The notes under the pieces were generated by a model. The model did not search any database and was not told the origin of the DNA. It saw only the letters and a list, made by a program, of their open reading frames with translations. From Arbacia lixula (taxonomy: Eukaryota > Echinodermata > Echinoidea > Arbacioida > Arbaciidae), in the NCBI GenBank assembly GCA_963669155.1, contig OZ022597.1, forward strand, positions 9,375,250 through 9,439,249: 64,000 nucleotides of DNA, given 5' to 3'. This document shows positions 36,490-48,238 of the stretch, in pieces (positions within the stretch are counted from its first letter, which is position 1; each line of letters begins with the position of its first letter). A program made the translations under genes and the position numbers.

Positions 36490-36810
36490 GTAGATGTGAA
36501 ACAAGTGGAACCCTTATTATTACCAGCCCTTGAAAAACTTTGTGACTCTTTTAAAACGTTTATTCCAATTGTAATGAGGGAGTCAAACCTTACATTAAAG
36601 GGCCTTGAAAACCTCATTGGCTTACTACACATCTTCATGCCAATGGTAGTTAGTGAATTAACCCTTACATTACCAGGCATTGAAAGCCCCATTGGCTCAC
36701 CACACATATTCATGCCAATGGTAATAATAGAGTTAACCCTTACATTACCAAGCCTTGAAAACCCATTGGCTTACTACACATCTTTATGCCAATGGTAATG
36801 AGGGAGATAA
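36490..36810. repeat. Four 75-bp tandem units
   Basis: CCTTGAAAA or a variant recurs at about 36528, 36603, 36679 and 36753, with CATTGGCTTACTACACATC and TTCATGCCAATGGTA. The 75-base period keeps one frame open by chance; there is no other coding evidence. Confidence 0.85.
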
Positions 36811-37122
36811 ATTAAATTGGTAGAAGTGGTAAATGATTACTGAATGTATTCTTGGCAGAACTGTTCAATCATCATCACATGCAGAATTTGTTGAATTTCA
36901 ACCCTTCTAAAGATAACTATTTGGTGCCCCCAAATCTTATTGGCATGCATGGCAGTATGGCACTCCATACTATACATTATAAATGTACACTACATGTGTT
37001 TGAGCCTTAGTAATAAAGAGCAAACACATTAGGCATGCAAATACAGTCTACTTCAGGCTAACCCTAGATTCACTGATATTCATATTGCTTAATTACAGAA
37101 AACAAACTATAATGTACTACAG

Positions 37123-37312
37123 TTCTCGTTTGTCTCGCAATGTATTGTCAACAAGGGATCTACATGTAAGATCACAACGTTTCGTGCGCCGCTGCAACAC
37201 TTCGTCAGGGGTGACAAAGTGACAAAGTGTTGTAGCGGCGCACGAAACGTCGTGATCTTAGATTCCCAGTTGACCATACATTGCGAGACAAACGATTATC
37301 ACTAGCGATTTA
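37123..37312. mobile_element. Foldback repeat with CTGACGA...GAAAC core
   Basis: Arms CGTTTGTCTCGCAATGTATT and its inverse flank an inner hairpin built on TTTCGTGCGCCGCTGCAACA. The minus strand has CTGACGA (37202-37208) and CGAAAC (37178-37183), spaced as in a hammerhead core. Confidence 0.6.
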
Positions 37313-38104
37313 TTCGCAATGGTTTGCATATTTAGCATTACAATGTATTTGTACATTACATGCCTCGACATGCTACACTCCTACCCTTTTCACCAGTTTA
37401 TTTTACACACAAATCGTATAATATATTACAGCATATTCCTGAGAAAGGAGTACACTGTACATGTATATTTTGAGTACATTTGAAAATTGTTTGCCTTTTT
37501 GATGGTTGCAATTTGTGAGGTGTGTTGGGAAAATTAATTTTGCCCACTCTGTGACCTTCCAAATTGAAAGGGGAAAACACGATGGTCTGGCTTTCAATGA
37601 ATTTGAGAGAAAGACTTGTAGAAACTGGAGCAATGGATACAATACTATTAACAGTGATTGAATATTTCTACTTTAATTGGGCCAGTGACAAGGTCTGTTT
37701 TATGTCTGCCAATTCCCTTTTCTTTTCACTATGGCGTTTCTTGGTGGTAACTTGCTCTTCATGTTGTATATAACTAGAGCAATTTCTTATTCGTCTTTCA
37801 AGTGGAGAAATTTCAGCCTGTTTTGTGCGATACTGCATGCATGCAGATGAAGCTTTCAGCCACCAATATGTAGGACAATGACATGTCTTTTTATTCAATA
37901 GCCATTTTTAAAACATTTTACCCTGGTAGGTTTTTTTTGAGTACCAAAGTGTGACATCTTATGAGCTTGTTGTCAAGACAACGAGTTCACCTGTATCTTG
38001 TCATTCAGATTCAATAGATGGAATGCACTTTGAATCTATTAGTTGTTGCTACTCGGACAAACCTCAGACAAGCTTTGGGGTTCCCATTGGTGACGTTTTG
38101 TTTG

Positions 38105-38138
38105 AAAGGCGTGAATAAAATATTTTATTCACGCCTTT
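38105..38138. repeat. Perfect 34-base palindrome
   Basis: AAAGGCGTGAATAAAAT is followed directly by its exact reverse complement with no spacer. Confidence 0.9.
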
Positions 38139-39026
38139 GGCATTTATGGCATGTTGACTTTTCTGACGTCAATGGAGGAGTGCATTTTTCTCACATTTTC
38201 GTCAAAATGAGACTTTATTGTAGCAAACGAATGTGAAAATTTGTTTTTAGTGGATAATTTTACATAGATTACTGAGAACTTATTTTTCTAATTTAGTAAC
38301 CATTTAAACATCCTTGGTATAATGGAACCTGTAGATAATAATTACTCGCAGGAGACAAGAAATGCTAGTGTTATGGGCAGGGCAGGTGGTCTTTATTTAC
38401 AGGGTAATTTAAACCTTGCCATCTAGCTTTGCTGCTCTGGAGAATACCGAAGTGTGACATCATTTGTGCATGTTGTCATGACAACTAGTTCTAAACTACC
38501 TGTATGTGGGTAGAGCAAGCAGCTGGGATCAACAGTGGGGACTGTCAAGGGGGAATAACAGACTCCAGCCCTGGAGACAATATCGGATCAGTGAAACTCT
38601 CACTTGTTAAGAAACAGCTGCATGCAATAACAATAGATATTTGACAACACCGCTTCAGTACTCTATAGATTTGTGTGTATTGAAAATCCATCAATAGCCC
38701 TGCATAAAGAGTTAATTCAGATTTGAATAAGAAATATCTTTAAGAGACAAATTGCAAAAAAATGTTGTCTTCATATGCAGGCATTTATCATACAGGTGGT
38801 TACTGTATTAAATTAAGATCTTAAAACTCCTTTCTGCCAGACCTAGCTTAGCACTGTATGATTCGCTTTTGTAAGGCTGACTGCTGTGAGCGTCAAAGTG
38901 AAAAGCCGTCAGCCACATGTGGCCAATCGCATAATTCGTCAACACCTCTCTAGGAAGCGGGAAGGTGCCGCGAGCCCGCCTCACGTTCTTCACCTCTTTC
39001 CTCTCCTTTTCATTCCCAAACCCAAG

Positions 39027-39202
39027 GCTGGCTGGCAGAGCTGAAATGGACCATCCTCGAATTCTTTGACAGTTTCCATGGCAGCAGGAATTGCTCCATC
39101 GTGCTCTTCAGTGATGACGGAGGCGACACATGGCAGGTTGGGGGGAAGATCCCACCTGCGAAGGACGAGAACGGAGAAGACATCCCAGCGAACGAGTGCC
39201 AG
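39027..39202 (+). CDS. Sialidase exon 4 (Asp box, catalytic Glu)
   Basis: The exon reads WLAELKWTILEFFDSFHGS and then SDDGGDTW, a canonical Asp box. It ends in ANECQ, whose Glu corresponds to the catalytic glutamate of the family motif ECQ (E218 of human NEU2, from family knowledge). That residue supports the nucleophilic Tyr. The acceptor is CCCAAACCCAAG and the donor GCCAG|GTAGGT. An alternative AG inside GGCTGGCAG would shift the start by ten bases; the upstream AG is preferred because it keeps phase with exon 3. The exon ends in phase 0, matching exon 5. The residues before the Asp box look longer than in vertebrate NEU2, possibly a lineage-specific loop. Confidence 0.87.
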
Positions 39203-39945
39203 GTAGGTTAAGCTGTCAGTTTTTCTATCAATCAGCTTATGTACACATGTACAATGTACCTTTAGTATTTGGTGTGCTCTCTTTGTGTTTCATAACTTCA
39301 ACATTTGAGCATAAAAATTCAGTTCTTCTGTCAATCCATCAGTTCATGTACACATGTACCTGTATGTGAAGTGCTCTTCTTGATCTTTTAGAGCTTCAAT
39401 ATTTGAGCTTGAAACTTCATTTCTTCTGTCAATTAATGCATGTACCTGTATGTGATATGCTTCCTTTTATTTTTCTTTCATAACTTTAAATATTTATAGC
39501 TTAAAACATTAATACTAAATTTCATGTACACATGTACCTGTAAATGGTGTGCCCTCTTAATATTATACAACTTTTAATATTTTAGCACAAAGTTGCAATG
39601 CTAAATTCAGGAAGGATAAGCAGTTAGCATGCAGTAATCTGTCACAGTGGGCCACATTTAAAATACATTCAATATTGAGCTCATACAGTATCTTAAATAT
39701 AAAGTTTAATTCTTTAGTTCAGTTCTCCAATTTATTTCTCCAATTTATCAGTGTGCAATTTGCTGAGTTGCACATTATGAATGCAAACACTATTTGAGCT
39801 ATAAATATTCGACACTAAAGTCAGTTCTTCTGTGAATCAGTGTGCAATATGCCGAGAAAGAATGCTTTTAATATTTTAGCTCAAAATATCTAGATTCAGG
39901 TGTGCTGTCAATCAGTATGCAGTTTGCTCTTTTCACATGAATCCT
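39203..39945 (+). repeat. Tandem repeat starting at the exon 4 donor
   Basis: Roughly 100-130 base units follow exon 4 directly. They share TTCTTCTGTCAAT, CATGTACACATGTACCTGTA, GGTGTGCTCTCTT and AATATTTGAGC. The first unit begins within the donor-proximal intron (GCTGTCAGTTTTTCTATCAA). I see no exon 4 coding sequence in the units. Confidence 0.6.
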
Positions 39946-39949
39946 TTGT

Positions 39950-40026
39950 GTGCCAGCCAAATGCTCCTCTATAGAATACCTGTATGTGTTTATTAATAGT
40001 GAAATAATCCACTAGGGGCATGTTAA
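39950..40026. mobile_element. 92-bp TTAA element, shortened copy 4
   Basis: In the opposite orientation, beginning TCCTTTGTGTGCCAGCC and ending at the TTAA at 40023-40026, which is also the left end of the next element. Confidence 0.5.
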
Positions 40027-40683
40027 CTCTCGTAGTGCCATAGAGCCGCATGCGCGCTTTTGTTATAGTGATTTATACACGTTAGCGCGCTATCGATTGG
40101 CTGCTTTGTACACACGAGCGAGCCACTGCTAAGCTGCCAGATGCATGCTTGCACGCATTCGTAACAGCAGTCATTGTTCATGCTTATTGCGCTGTTACTG
40201 AATGATTCACACGCGTTTTTGTTTATCGCTTTGCGTGCTCCAGATAATTGGCTTTCGGTCACTTGTCTTCGCATATACACCTGTCAGATTGGCTTTTCTC
40301 TAGTAATTTAGAGTTTCATATGTCATCAATATGCCTCCCTCTCGAGAAGAAACGAGAGTTGCTTCATCGACCATGATCTTGTGCCTAATCCTGTGCAACT
40401 TTACATTTATTATTAGTTTAAAATAGATAAAAAAATGTAACTCTGGCATAGATTCTTGATATCATGATAAAGCTGATACAATTTCCGACAACTTTTATAT
40501 ACAAATTTGTCTGTAAAAGTGTACAGGTTTCAAAATATAGTGGTTCGAAAATGCCAACACAGAAAATGAAGCGCAACTGAATAGGCTTCAAAATAAACTT
40601 GGCGCAGGGTGATTTGGGGCTGGCACAATGGGAATTAGCAGCATGGCACTGGGCTCTATTCATTGGGGCAGGCTAAGAGTTAA
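40023..40683. mobile_element. TTAA-flanked element, 661 bp
   Basis: Ends TTAACTCTCGTAGTGCCATA and, complemented, TTAACTCTTAGCCTGCCCCA, both at TTAA. Two GAGCC/TGCCA blocks near the ends also pair. No coding capacity seen. Same end structure as 6792-7535 and 53910-54612. Confidence 0.6.
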
Positions 40684-40689
40684 AAATGC

Positions 40690-42080
40690 TTTCAATATGT
40701 GGGCACAAAACTTCCAACACTACAATATCAATCAAGCTCTTCTGCTCATTCACGTGTGTGGAAAGCGCTTCTCTGGGACTGAAGCTTTGTGACACAATTA
40801 AGTGTATCAGTTAGGCATTGTCTGCTGTTATATGCAGTTTATAATTGTACTTAATTCTAAGTATTTCAATGTTAAAGTACAACTACATGTACATTATGGT
40901 AACTTAATCTATGAACATGAATTGATGTTGTGCATCAAATATTCTGTATGGAAGGAGAGACGCATCTGAATTTGCCCTTTTTTTCACATCCAAATAGCAA
41001 CTTTATATTCATTCAGCGGTGATAAAACATGCAGCTTTACAATTATTGGAGAGCAATCTATAATGAAGGTAATTTTCTCGGAACAGGTAGCAGTAGCTCA
41101 GCTGCGACTATTTGAACTGTTGAAACTTTGAATACCGTAAATTGTGTGATTATGCTAAGTGCAACGCTACACACGTCATTGCACAGCCTGCTAATGCTGA
41201 TAGATTTTTTGCCTGTACCGCTTTGTAATGAGATCCTTATTATGCCGATATCATCCCTGTGACATTTTACACTGACGTCAAACTATGTAAAACATTGCAA
41301 TGCTCCTCTGCGTTCCACGCTCAGTGAATGCCCTTTTTAGTGCTCATTTACACTCAGAGGTATTGATATCTTTTAAAGAGGGTAATTAGGCAGCAATTGT
41401 AGGGCGCACGAACCGTAGGTTGGTCTACGCTTTGATGTCTATGCATAGTGCATGGCTGGTAGGCTTGTCTATGCTCTGATGTATATGCACAATGCATTGG
41501 TGAATAGAGCTAAGAGAAAAACAAGCCACACTTTCTTGTAAAAGCTCTTTACCCTCTGTTAATGAATGGAAATGAAAAATGGACATTAATATCAGTTTTG
41601 AGGATTCCCTGGACTGAAGTTTTCTAGAAAAACAATGTGAAAAAAGGAGCTAATGTCTGAGAAAGTAGTACTCAAACTGAATGAGACAGATGAAATTTTA
41701 TGGGCATGTATTTCACAAAAAGGTGGCTTGAAAAAAATTGGCTATGTTGGGAAAGCTAATATGTTTGTCAGGAATGATTTAAATCCTACATCAAACTTCC
41801 AGCAGCACCAACGTGCACCAGAACCATCTATACAGAGTTTAGCCAACTCGGTTTTGGTAGGTAGCAACATGGGGCATATTCTTTTGTTATCTGCTTGCCC
41901 AACAAAGCAACACACGCCATGTTGAAATCAAGTTGGCCAAGCTGACATGGCATATGGCTCTGACATGCGCCATGGTCTAACACCAACACCATCTGTCGGT
42001 AGATTTCAAACATCAGCCGCATTTTTTGTTTAGATCACATTTAGAAAAATGTTGGGCTTCCTTACCACCACCACCGTCTC
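40690..42080. other. Intron stretch, no gene
   Basis: No supported exon. A short direct repeat lies at 41415-41510 (TGTCTATGC ... GATGT). The open frame at 41653-41925 shows no recognisable domain. Confidence 0.4.
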
Positions 42081-42083
42081 CCT

Positions 42084-42560
42084 TTAAAGGGAAAGTCCAC
42101 CCGGAAGTGTAGTTGATTTGAAGAAAAAAAAGCAGAAACACAAAAGCAACTTATAAGTGAAGATTTGATGAAAATCTGTCAAAGGATAAAAGAAAGTGAT
42201 GACTTTCTAAAGTTTAAACTTTGTGATATCACATTTGAATTGCTCTCACATATATGTTTTGTGCTATATTACTTCATGACTTGCCTTTTTCCTGTTTTTT
42301 GATGAAGGAATAAATCCTTTCCACAGACTTGTGCTTGGGAAAACATGTGTCTAATGATTAAATGCACATAAATTTTCAAACAAAAATAGTGCATAACTTA
42401 CAGCAGAGTATCTCACCATCGACGTAATGAAATAAAGAATCAGAAAGATCATAATTCTTTATCCTTTGATGGATTTTTGTAGGTGACATGCACAATTTTT
42501 TCTCTCATGGTTTTGTTCTTAATCAAATCAACTTGACTTTAGGTTGAGCTTTCCCTTTAA
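42084..42560. mobile_element. TTAAAGGGATAGTTCACC-type element, copy 2
   Basis: TTAAAGGGAAAGTCCACCC on the left and GTTGAGCTTTCCCTTTAA on the right, with shared interior GATGAAAATCTGTCAAAGGA and CTCTCACATAT. Confidence 0.7.
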
Positions 42561-42639
42561 AGACAGGCGTGTGTCATCTAATTGTGATCATCCCTCCTTG
42601 CACACCCACTGGGGTTATTGATCATCACGCTGTTTCCCC

Positions 42640-42740
42640 ATTCGTCTGACGGTCAGTGGTAGAGCACTGGACGCATGAGCCCAAGCCGTCAAGACGCCCT
42701 AGAACCAGCTGTGTGCGATTGATCGTACAATTGACATAAC
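42640..42740 (+). other. tRNA-like A-box fragment
   Basis: GGTCAGTGGTAGAGCACTGG resembles the 5' part of a tRNA or tRNA-derived SINE. No clear B box follows at normal distance. Confidence 0.25.
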
Positions 42741-42845
42741 CTTGGCAGCAGATTGTCTGGTGTGCTGGTGTGTAGTAGGAGGAGAGATGACAGCTAGCGA
42801 GATTAAAGGGACCCAATATATTTTCCCTTGAAATTTTCACAGATT

Positions 42846-44180
42846 AATTAGATAGATAGATAATGGTTTATGGGGATAAAAACAACAACAACAGAACAAA
42901 ACAGAAACACTTCGCGGCTCACAGGCCGAATTGCGTGTAACTTTACAATGTATACTGTACATAATCATCTATAAACATATATAAACATTAGAATGGGTGA
43001 CAGAGGTTCTGTACATTGTGCAGAATATGCACATACAATGCATTACATACATGTACATGTTTATATATACTGGTAGTGAATATATTGTTTATGTACACTG
43101 TATTCTTTTACTTTTATTAAAATTTGATTCTCATCACACCATGCCCTTTTAAATGATGAAATACATTTAAACACAGTAGGAAAAAAAAAAGTGTATAGAA
43201 AACATATTAGCTGAACAATACAGCATATGGAAATATAGTACAGTTTGTGTGATATACACATCATACACTGAATCAGTTTGAATATTTACAACAAAATCAA
43301 GATTAATATTTTGGTTGCTAGCAGGAATCATACATCAACACAATATGTGTGCTAGTCAAGCCTGATACTTCAATTTCTTTGGTAAAATAACTTAATATCT
43401 CTTTAAATTGCAAGTGACTGCTTTGTCCTTCCAATTTTATGATGCTGATATGTATAGATCCGTCTTAGATGTAAGAACTTATTTCAGCTGTCTATTTAAC
43501 TATCTACATGTAAAAGCACAATGACAGAAAGATAGCTTGTTGGTGAATTTGGCATGATATGCTGTCATACATGCTGCACTGCATTGCATACAATAAATGT
43601 TGTAACTTTAATCATAACTGGCTAACAGCTACAGAGAGCAGTTTCCATGGTAGTTACACATGAGCCCAGGGCCGTCATGCACCAAGGTTAAGATTAAACG
43701 CAAATCAGATTAAATGCAAAATTCAAACACAAGACGCATTTAATATTTGTCGCGCATTGCACAAAGAGAATTGTGATTATATTTGATTATATTCAAATTG
43801 CAAAGTTGCGTTTAATCCACATAGGTACAGCAAATCATTGCATTTAAAAACTCAACCCTTTGTGCAATGGAATACAGGTTAAATGAAATGCTATGTTTAA
43901 TTGAAATGAGTTGTGCTTAATTTTGGATTTACGTTTATCGTAACTTTTTAGAGCAAGATGGCCCAGGACTCCTTTTACATGCGCATGTAAAACATTGATT
44001 CATATGTACATCAATCTAGCAACGATATATTGCTGTCCTCTGCAATATAGCACTTTTCATGTAGTCCCATATATTGATTTATTGTGACTTTTATTTCCCC
44101 TCCATCATATTCTTGTATCCTGGGGTAGTTTCTATTGTGTGTAATTTATGGACGTTGCATAGTTCCTCCTTCTTTTAATT
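42846..44180. other. Intron stretch with retroelement-like start
   Basis: A (GATA)n tail followed by TGGTTTATGGGG and TTCGCGGCTCACAGGCCGAA resembles a minus-strand LINE 3' end. The remainder, including the CAAGGTTAAGATTAAACGC block at 43680-43970, is unassigned repeat-like DNA. Confidence 0.35.
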
Positions 44181-44269
44181 AATGAGCTTCATTTCTTTGC
44201 AAATTGATTGCTGTCAGTTGCATTCATTAAAGTGCGGTGATGCCCAATTGAGTAATTTGTCTTCTTGCT

Positions 44270-45090
44270 CTCTCAGTTCACTCTTTCTATCTCCCTCTGT
44301 CTCTCTCTGTCTCTCTCTGTCTCTCTGTCTCTCTCTCTGTCTCTTTATCTGTCACTGTCTATATCTCTGTCTTTAGCTCTATCCGTCTCTCTGTCTCTCT
44401 GTCTCTGCCTCTGTCTTTAACTCTATCTGTCTCTCTCTATTTTTCTGTCTCTGTCTCTGTCTTTATCTCTATCTGTCTCTCTATCTTTCTGTCTCTTTAT
44501 CTGTCTCTGTCTTCATCTCTATCTCTCTCCCTGTCTCTCTGTCATTCTGTCTCTGTCTCTGTCTTTATTTCTCCCTGTCTTACTGTCTCTCTGTCACTCT
44601 GTCTTTCTGTCTCTGTCTCTGCTTCTGTCTTTATCTCTATCTGTCTCTCTGTCTCTCTGTCTCTACCTGTCTGTCTCTGTCTCTATGTACCTGTCTCTGT
44701 TGCTGTCTTCTTTTTATCACCCTCTCTTTCAATATTCCACTCCCTCTCTCCCTGTATATGCATGCGCACGTACTTTGCTATATTGTATTATCACTCTCTT
44801 CCTCTGTCTTTCTGTATATATTATGTTTGTCTTGTTCTCTCTCCCGTCCTCTTTCGTTCTCTTATGACATGTTAACTGTCTCTCTCACTTTAGCTGTCTT
44901 TCTTTCTGCTCTGTCTCTGTCTCTCTGTCTCTCTATCTGTCTATCTACATGTATCTTTCTCTCCCTCTTTCTCCGTGTCTCTGTCTCTGTCTCGGGCTGT
45001 TTCTGGTCTCTTTTTGTATGTATGTCTATCTATCTCTCTGTCTCTGTCTCTTTCTGTCTCTCTCTGTCTCTCTATATGTATATATGTATC
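44270..45090. repeat. (CTGTCT)n-rich microsatellite
   Basis: About 800 bases of CTCTGTCT/CTGTCTTTAT units. All open frames here are artefacts. Confidence 0.93.
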
Positions 45091-45556
45091 TCTCAATCTT
45101 GCCCATTGAATACAGTATAATGTTACCACCATCTTAGGCCATTTTTTATTTTTTAATATTCTCTCTCTTTTATTTTCTCCCTTCCTCTCTTCCTTATTTT
45201 ATCTGAACTTTTCTTTATCCCTCAATTTCCCTGTACTTTTCTTCAATGTCTCACCTTCCAATTTCACACATTCATTTATTTACATGTACATGTTTATGTA
45301 AAGATAGGTCTTATCATATACACATGTACATGTACATGTATGCTGTTCAACATGACTGTATGGAGGGCTCATTAAAATCTGACTAAGTTGTGCTTACACA
45401 CACTTAAACATACATGTACATGACGCAGGACGGTATATGCCTCATCACTATGCTGCCAAAGTTACCTCAACATAGAGTGTAGAAACAAGTGTCCAGTTCA
45501 TCTACTTGAAAATTGGTTTATTATAATACACACAATAGATAAATATAGATAAATAT

Positions 45557-45664
45557 CACACCTCACAAGCCATCTGCTTTCTGGTGATGCCTTATATTCA
45601 TTGTTCATGAAAGTTGTTAATTCTTGTTTGTTAAATGAATAAATAATTGAATTGAATTGAATTA
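45557..45664 (+). mobile_element. Non-LTR 3' end with (GAATT)n tail, copy 1
   Basis: CTTTCTGGTGATGCCTTATA then ATTCATTGTTCATGAAAG and a tail of GAATTGAATTGAATT. A second copy is at 58686-58797. Confidence 0.65.
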
Positions 45665-46099
45665 AGCATGCCTGGGGGTGCAATTGCACAAGTTGATTGA
45701 TTATACTTGCCCAGCAGACTTGCATGTCATATACGATGCCACTACTTGTATTGGGCGAACCTACCATTTATTTCCATCTCCCCCTTTAACGATGTTAAGC
45801 CATGGGGCCTGTTACCTGAGCTATGAATGATGAATTATGCTCCCTCATTGAACCCCAGAGGGCGACATATAACCCCGCAAAGTGCACGCACCCTTGCCTC
45901 TGCCCATGCACTTCTGGTAATGAAATTCTAATGCTGCAGTAATGAAAGTTACGTACGGGAGCTTATTAAACGTATTATTTGAGATGAATGCCAGCACCAT
46001 TCAGGGAGAAGGGCAACCGTTGTGTAATATTTATGTTGATATTGTGTGTGTGGAGAAGTGTACAATGATGCATCTCATTTGATAGGATGCATGCAGATA

Positions 46100-46650
46100 A
46101 GAATGAGAGAGAGAGAAAGAGAGGGGGAAAGGTCGAGAGAGAGAGGTAGAGAGAGAGGGGTGGATTATGAATAGAAATGAAGGGTAGAGAGAGAGAGAGA
46201 GAGAGCAGGAGAGAGGGTAGTGGGGAGCATTGAGAGAGAAAGAGGGCGGAGTGGAAGGTAGAGAGAGAGAGAGAGAGAGAGAGAGGGGTGGATGGTGGAT
46301 AGAAATAAAGGAGATAGTGAGAAAAAAAACAAAGGAGAGAGAGAAAGAAGAGTGAGATGAAGACGGGGGGAGGGGGGAGGGGGGAGGGGGAGGCAAAGGT
46401 TGAGCGAGAAGTGAGATGGAGAGATGGAGAGAGAGAGTGAGACGGGTGTGTGGTGGATAGAAATTAATATTTGGAAGATAGAGGGAAACAAGACAAAGAA
46501 ATAAAGAGAGAAAGAGAGATACATGTAGGTGGGGGGGGGGATTGAGTAATGTAAGGGGTTGGGTAGAGATTAGGACAGGAAGATGAAGTGAGGGGAGGGG
46601 GGCCGAGGGGAGGGGAGGAGGCAGAGAGAGAGAGGGAGAGAGGAGGTAGA
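46100..46650. repeat. GA-rich purine tract
   Basis: GAGAGA with GGGG and GATAGA interruptions; internal ~95-bp near-repeats (GGTGGAT...AATAGAAAT...GGTAGAGA). Confidence 0.93.
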
Positions 46651-46830
46651 GATGTAGAGAAATAAAACGGGTGGTTAGAGAATAAAGGGTGGATAAAGAA
46701 GTGAAACAGAGAGACATGGTCACAGACAGATTCAGGTAGAGAAAGATGGAGGGGGGTGAAAGATAGAAAGTAATGCACAGAGGAAAATGCAGTGACAGCA
46801 GAGAGTATGTAAATCATCACTTTAATTATT

Positions 46831-47207
46831 GTGAATCTAAAGGGTTAATTATTCAACAAAATTGCACACTGTGTTCATGTAGCATAGACCCTACAATGGT
46901 TAGAGCCTTTATAGAGTTCTGAAGTGTGACGTCATATGAGCTAGTTGTCAAGACAACTGGTCCTAAACTATGAGGGTGGAGGTGAACATCAATGATCATA
47001 GTGAAGACTCTCAATGGGAGTGCCTGAGACTAGCCCGCTAGACAATGTCGAACCAGTGAAAGTCTCTCTTGAGGGATGTTGCTTAGAACGAGAAGCCGGT
47101 GTAAGAATGGGTATGAATCTAAAGGGTTAATTATTCAACAAAATTGCACACTGTGTTCATATAGCATAGACCCTACATTGGTTAGAACCTTTATAGAGTT
47201 CTGAAGA
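46831..47207. repeat. Direct repeat pair (~95 bp)
   Basis: GAATCTAAAGGGTTAATTAT begins at about 46832 and 47114 and runs through CATAGACCCTACA to TTTATAGAGTTCTGAAG. The pair lies just before exon 5. Confidence 0.85.
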
Positions 47208-47302
47208 ATGGGTGTAAATGGTGTAAAAAGTGTAAGAATGGGTATGACAACATCATTTTGGTAATTAGTTGCCCTCCTTTGTCTTCCCTCTCCTGACACC
47301 AG

Positions 47303-47494
47303 GCAGCGGAGCTTGAGGAGGGTCATGTGTATGTGAATAGCCGGACATGTCACCCTCAAACCTCGCGCCAGGAATCCTACAGCATCGATGGAGGAATCTC
47401 CTTCACCATGGGTGAACTCTCAGAAGAACTAGAGGAGCCGGGATACTTTCTCTCCAAGTGGATCCCCTCCATCAAAAACTTTGGTGGTTGCCAG
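47303..47494 (+). CDS. Sialidase exon 5 (catalytic Arg)
   Basis: This 64-codon phase-0 exon begins AAELEEGHVYVNSRT. Joined to exon 4 it gives NECQAAEL, equivalent to ECQVAEV in NEU2, and the Arg of VNSRT aligns with the second carboxylate-binding arginine (R237 in NEU2 numbering, from family knowledge). SIDGGISF is a degenerate Asp box lacking Thr and Trp. The exon ends FGGCQ before the donor CCAG|GTGAGA; the acceptor is CTCTCCTGACACCAG. No in-frame stop occurs. Decayed copies of the exon end plus donor follow in the next intron. Confidence 0.9.
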
Positions 47495-47549
47495 GTGAGA
47501 AAGTGCTTGTTGCTAGGGAAGAAGTCTTGAGGGTATCCATGCCAGAACT

Positions 47550-47900
47550 GGGTACTTTCTCTCCTAATAGATCCAGTCCATCAAAAACTTTGGTGTTGTC
47601 AGATAAGAATTTAAGTTTTTGCTAAGTAAAAACCTTGCTTGTTGCTAAGTAAGGAACTTTGAGGGTGTACATGCAAGAAATTAAATGATAATGATGATGA
47701 TAAGAAAAATACAATGCATAATCTTCAATAATTGCTAATGTTTCAAACTGAGTTAATTTCTCTTTAAGGGAATTTCGTCCATCACAAACTTTAGCAGTTG
47801 CTAGGTAAAACAATTTGCTTGTTGCTTAGGAAGAGAACTTGGCAGTTGCTATGTAATACTTCTTGATTGTTGCTGGGTAAGGACATATGAGTGTCATAAT
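47550..47900 (+). repeat. Decayed copies of exon 5 end plus donor
   Basis: The exon 5 end (CCATCAAAAACTTTGGTGG ... CCAGGTGAG ... CTTGTTGCTAGG) recurs at 47553-47665 and 47760-47830, with further GTTGCTAGGTAA-like pieces to about 47895. The first copy retains ACTTTCTCTCC and ATCAAAAACTTTGGTG 109 bases after the original. The copies contain stops or lost donors, so they are unlikely to be used exons. Confidence 0.7.
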
Positions 47901-48238
47901 TTAGATACTGGGTTATTTAAATTTTCGTTTTGTATTAAAACTTTATGCAAGTGGTTCAAACAATATGCTACTGATAGTAACTCCTAATCTTGTCTGAGGT
48001 GTGTCCAGGTAGCAACAACTAATAGATTCAGAATGTGTTCCATCCATTGAAAAGTAATAACGAAATACAGGTGAATGAAATAACATATTCATATGCAGTA
48101 AGGGGAATAGTTCAGAAAACATTACAAAAATGGCTTTTTGCATGATTTCCTTTATCCCGTGATAATCCAATATCTGTTCTTGAAAACAAAACCAATGCTT
48201 CTAGTTGTTCACCTCTCTTTGCCTTGTCCCACACCCAG

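Noticed and set aside
45840..45870. CTCF-like site (CCCAGAGGGCGACA)
   Set aside because: A single short partial match to the consensus; expected by chance in 64 kb.
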